A DNA stretch of 64,000 bases. Source: Cohnella nanjingensis. Lineage in GTDB: Bacteria > Bacillota > Bacilli > Paenibacillales > Paenibacillaceae. The DNA lies in the NCBI RefSeq assembly GCF_014212125.1, contig NZ_JACJVP010000001.1, forward strand, positions 294,548 through 358,547, in the 5' to 3' direction. Positions 62,660 through 64,000 of the stretch are shown here, piece after piece. The notes under the pieces are model-generated. The model searched no databases. It was not told where the DNA came from and worked only from the letters and a program-made list of their open reading frames with translations. Every line of letters starts with the position of its first letter. Position 1 is the first letter of the stretch. A program made the position numbers and the translations under genes.

Positions 62660-63571
62660 ATGGAAAAGGTTGAGAGATTAATATCTATAATAATGATATT
62701 GCTGAAAAAAGATGTCGTTTCAACAAAAGAATTCACGCAATTATTTAACGTTTCCAAAAGAACAATTCTTCGTGATATGGAAACACTGAGTTTATCAAAC
62801 ATCCCAATCTATTCGATCAGCGGAGTTAATGGTGGCTACGGTATTATGGATGAATACAAGTTTGATAAACGTCTTTTAAGTAGCTCCGACTTAGAGAATA
62901 TATTAACTGCGTTGAGCGGTTTGGAACAAATTCTAATTAGCGAAGAAGTTGAAGTGACTATAAAAAAAATAGAAGCAATGGTTAGCCCATTGTCTCTGAA
63001 AGGTTCAATTCAACTGTCATTTTATGATTGGGAGGGTCGGTCTGAGATTCTTCAAACTTTAAAGACATGTCAAGAATCAATATTAAAGAGAAGGTTAGTT
63101 TCATTTGATTATATTGATAAAGATGGCATTAAAACAAATAGAATTGTCGAGCCCTATCAGCTTCATTTTAGCGAAGCGAGTTGGTATTTGAAAGGATTCT
63201 GTTTACATCGAATGAGATATCGAACATTTAAATTATCTAGGATCGATAATCTTAATATGGATCAAAAAACATATAACCCTAGAGATTATTTATTAGAACA
63301 AGAACGTGAAGCAAGTTATCAACCGCAACTAGTTACTATTAAGGCGTTGATTTCACCTAGCATAAAAGATCAATTCATTGAAAGGTACGGTCGAAAGAGT
63401 ATTGAAAACTATAGTTCTGAATTTTTCTTAGCCACAATCTATGTTCCTCAGAACAGTACGGGATTTCAATTTTTAGCAAGTTTCGGTACAAATCTAGAAA
63501 TTGTAGAGCCCAAAACATATGTTGAGGACTTTCGAATGTATTTAAATAAAATGGTGGAGAAATATTCCTAA
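62660..63571 (+). CDS. YafY-type HTH/WYL-domain regulator
   Basis: 303 residues: an N-terminal winged helix (VVSTKEFTQLFNVSKRTILRDM), then a WYL domain in which the signature appears as SWYLKGFCLHRMRYRTFKLSRI, and a WCX-type C-terminal extension. WYL proteins bind nucleic acid or nucleotide ligands and often regulate stress and defence genes. GAGGAG lies 7 nt before the ATG. It is divergent from the VOC gene; the shared palindrome is its likely operator. Confidence 0.87.
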   Translation: MEKVERLISIIMILLKKDVVSTKEFTQLFNVSKRTILRDMETLSLSNIPIYSISGVNGGYGIMDEYKFDKRLLSSSDLENILTALSGLEQILISEEVEVTIKKIEAMVSPLSLKGSIQLSFYDWEGRSEILQTLKTCQESILKRRLVSFDYIDKDGIKTNRIVEPYQLHFSEASWYLKGFCLHRMRYRTFKLSRIDNLNMDQKTYNPRDYLLEQEREASYQPQLVTIKALISPSIKDQFIERYGRKSIENYSSEFFLATIYVPQNSTGFQFLASFGTNLEIVEPKTYVEDFRMYLNKMVEKYS

Positions 63572-63618
63572 AATGAACCGCTACCTTTTCACGTTATGCA
63601 CCTTTTCGGAATCATGAA

Positions 63619-63669
63619 AACCCGCGATGAACGCGGGTTGGATTCGGTACATTCTTTTGTCGTCCGACA
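63619..63669. repeat. hairpin plus family B repeat unit
   Basis: AACCCGCG/CGCGGGTT hairpin (63619-63639) is followed by GGATTCGGTACATTCTTTTG and TCGTCCGACA (63640-63669), 3' of the DUF1349 gene. Confidence 0.75.
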
Positions 63670-63772
63670 TTTTCATACGTCGTATTACGCCTAGCGCCGT
63701 TTCTCCGTCAGCTGCAGGCGATAGCTCAGGCCCTCCATCGTGACCGCAATCGAGCCGTTCCTACCCGCGCGT

Positions 63773-64000
63773 TTATTCTGCTGGAGGATCGAGATGCAGG
63801 TCTTGGTCCGGCGCGGTCAAGTCCCAGCGGGTAAAGATCACCTCAAAGCCCTCCCGGGTGGGCGAGCAAGCATAAGGACCGGCTTGATTGCCCGATGGGT
63901 ACGGAAACCGCGCGACCCGAATCGTCCGCCACGGATGGCGCTCGCTCCGGGCTCGAATAATGACGGCATCCTTCATGATCGAAGCGCGCAGGGTGACTTC
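63773..64000 (-). CDS. DUF1349 family protein, 5' part outside window
   Basis: The frame is open to the right edge and ends at 63773. The visible 75 residues (IRARSERHPWRTIRVARFPY, then AGPYACSPTREGFEVIFTRW) are the C-terminal strands of DUF1349, a concanavalin A-like fold found in carbohydrate-associated proteins. Its function is unknown. A hairpin and a family B unit lie about 100 bp 3' of the gene. Confidence 0.75.
   Translation of the reverse strand, partial: EVTLRASIMKDAVIIRARSERHPWRTIRVARFPYPSGNQAGPYACSPTREGFEVIFTRWDLTAPDQDLHLDPPAE

Overview
The window looks like a chromosome segment of a spore-forming Bacillota, most likely Paenibacillus or a close relative. This rests on the strong AGGAGG-type ribosome binding sites, the frequent TTG/GTG starts, LplB/LplC-type sugar ABC permeases without their own ATPase, an SLH-anchored glycosidase, a YjcZ-type sporulation peptide, a YheC/YheD-type ATP-grasp protein and ECF41 sigma factors. 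No rRNA, tRNA or CRISPR array was seen. Most of the window is accessory DNA: about 60 small regulatory, detoxification and transport genes, mostly on the minus strand, plus many gene fragments.

Layout. 1-1.8 kb: a GC-rich block with alphaproteobacterial-looking proteins (TetR regulator plus NAD-dependent epimerase) and a TetR-type double operator. 2.3-4.1 kb: a divergent TetR / quinone-oxidoreductase pair. 4.2-6.3 kb: a MerR-controlled operon (VOC protein, MerR, pentapeptide-repeat protein). 6.4-11 kb: single small genes separated by hairpin repeats, with remnants of an integrase, a reductase and a Crp/Fnr regulator. 11-14.7 kb: acetyltransferase, then thioesterase plus EamA exporter opposite a MocR regulator. 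15-19.4 kb: a sugar ABC uptake operon with its GntR regulator. 20.8-31.6 kb: bounded by two copies of a 738-bp methyltransferase segment; between them lie an SLH-GH3 hydrolase, an ECF41 sigma/flavoprotein pair, a YheC/D protein, methionine aminopeptidase with a TetR, and a DinB protein. 31.7-36.6 kb: a decayed sugar-utilisation locus and a transposase remnant. 37-41 kb: CDF metal exporter, YjcZ, YciI-like and PadR-BtrH genes. 41.2-43.3 and 57.4-59.5 kb: two paralogous ECF41/NADH-dehydrogenase-like pairs. 44.2-47.4 kb: an ars operon. 47.6-56.4 kb: a rifamycin phosphotransferase (rph) and a HelD-type RNA polymerase ATPase (helD) with promoters. 59.6-64 kb: small accessory genes, including a VOC protein facing a WYL regulator across a perfect palindrome, ending in a DUF1349 gene cut by the window edge.

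Common themes. Three flavoprotein/ECF41 sigma pairs each have a matching upstream element, (T/C)GTCAC(A/G), 16 nt, then (C/T)GT(C/T), and a fourth ECF41 C-terminus survives as a remnant. Two families of hairpin-associated repeats sit almost always just 3' of minus-strand accessory genes. One (family B) is a 30-bp unit with core GGTACA, two to three nt, TTCTTGTC, about two nt, CCGACA, present about a dozen times in one orientation. It could be residual insertion-sequence ends or a cassette-boundary sequence. Many local regulators have recognisable operators, so much of the window appears to be independently regulated stress and detoxification modules.
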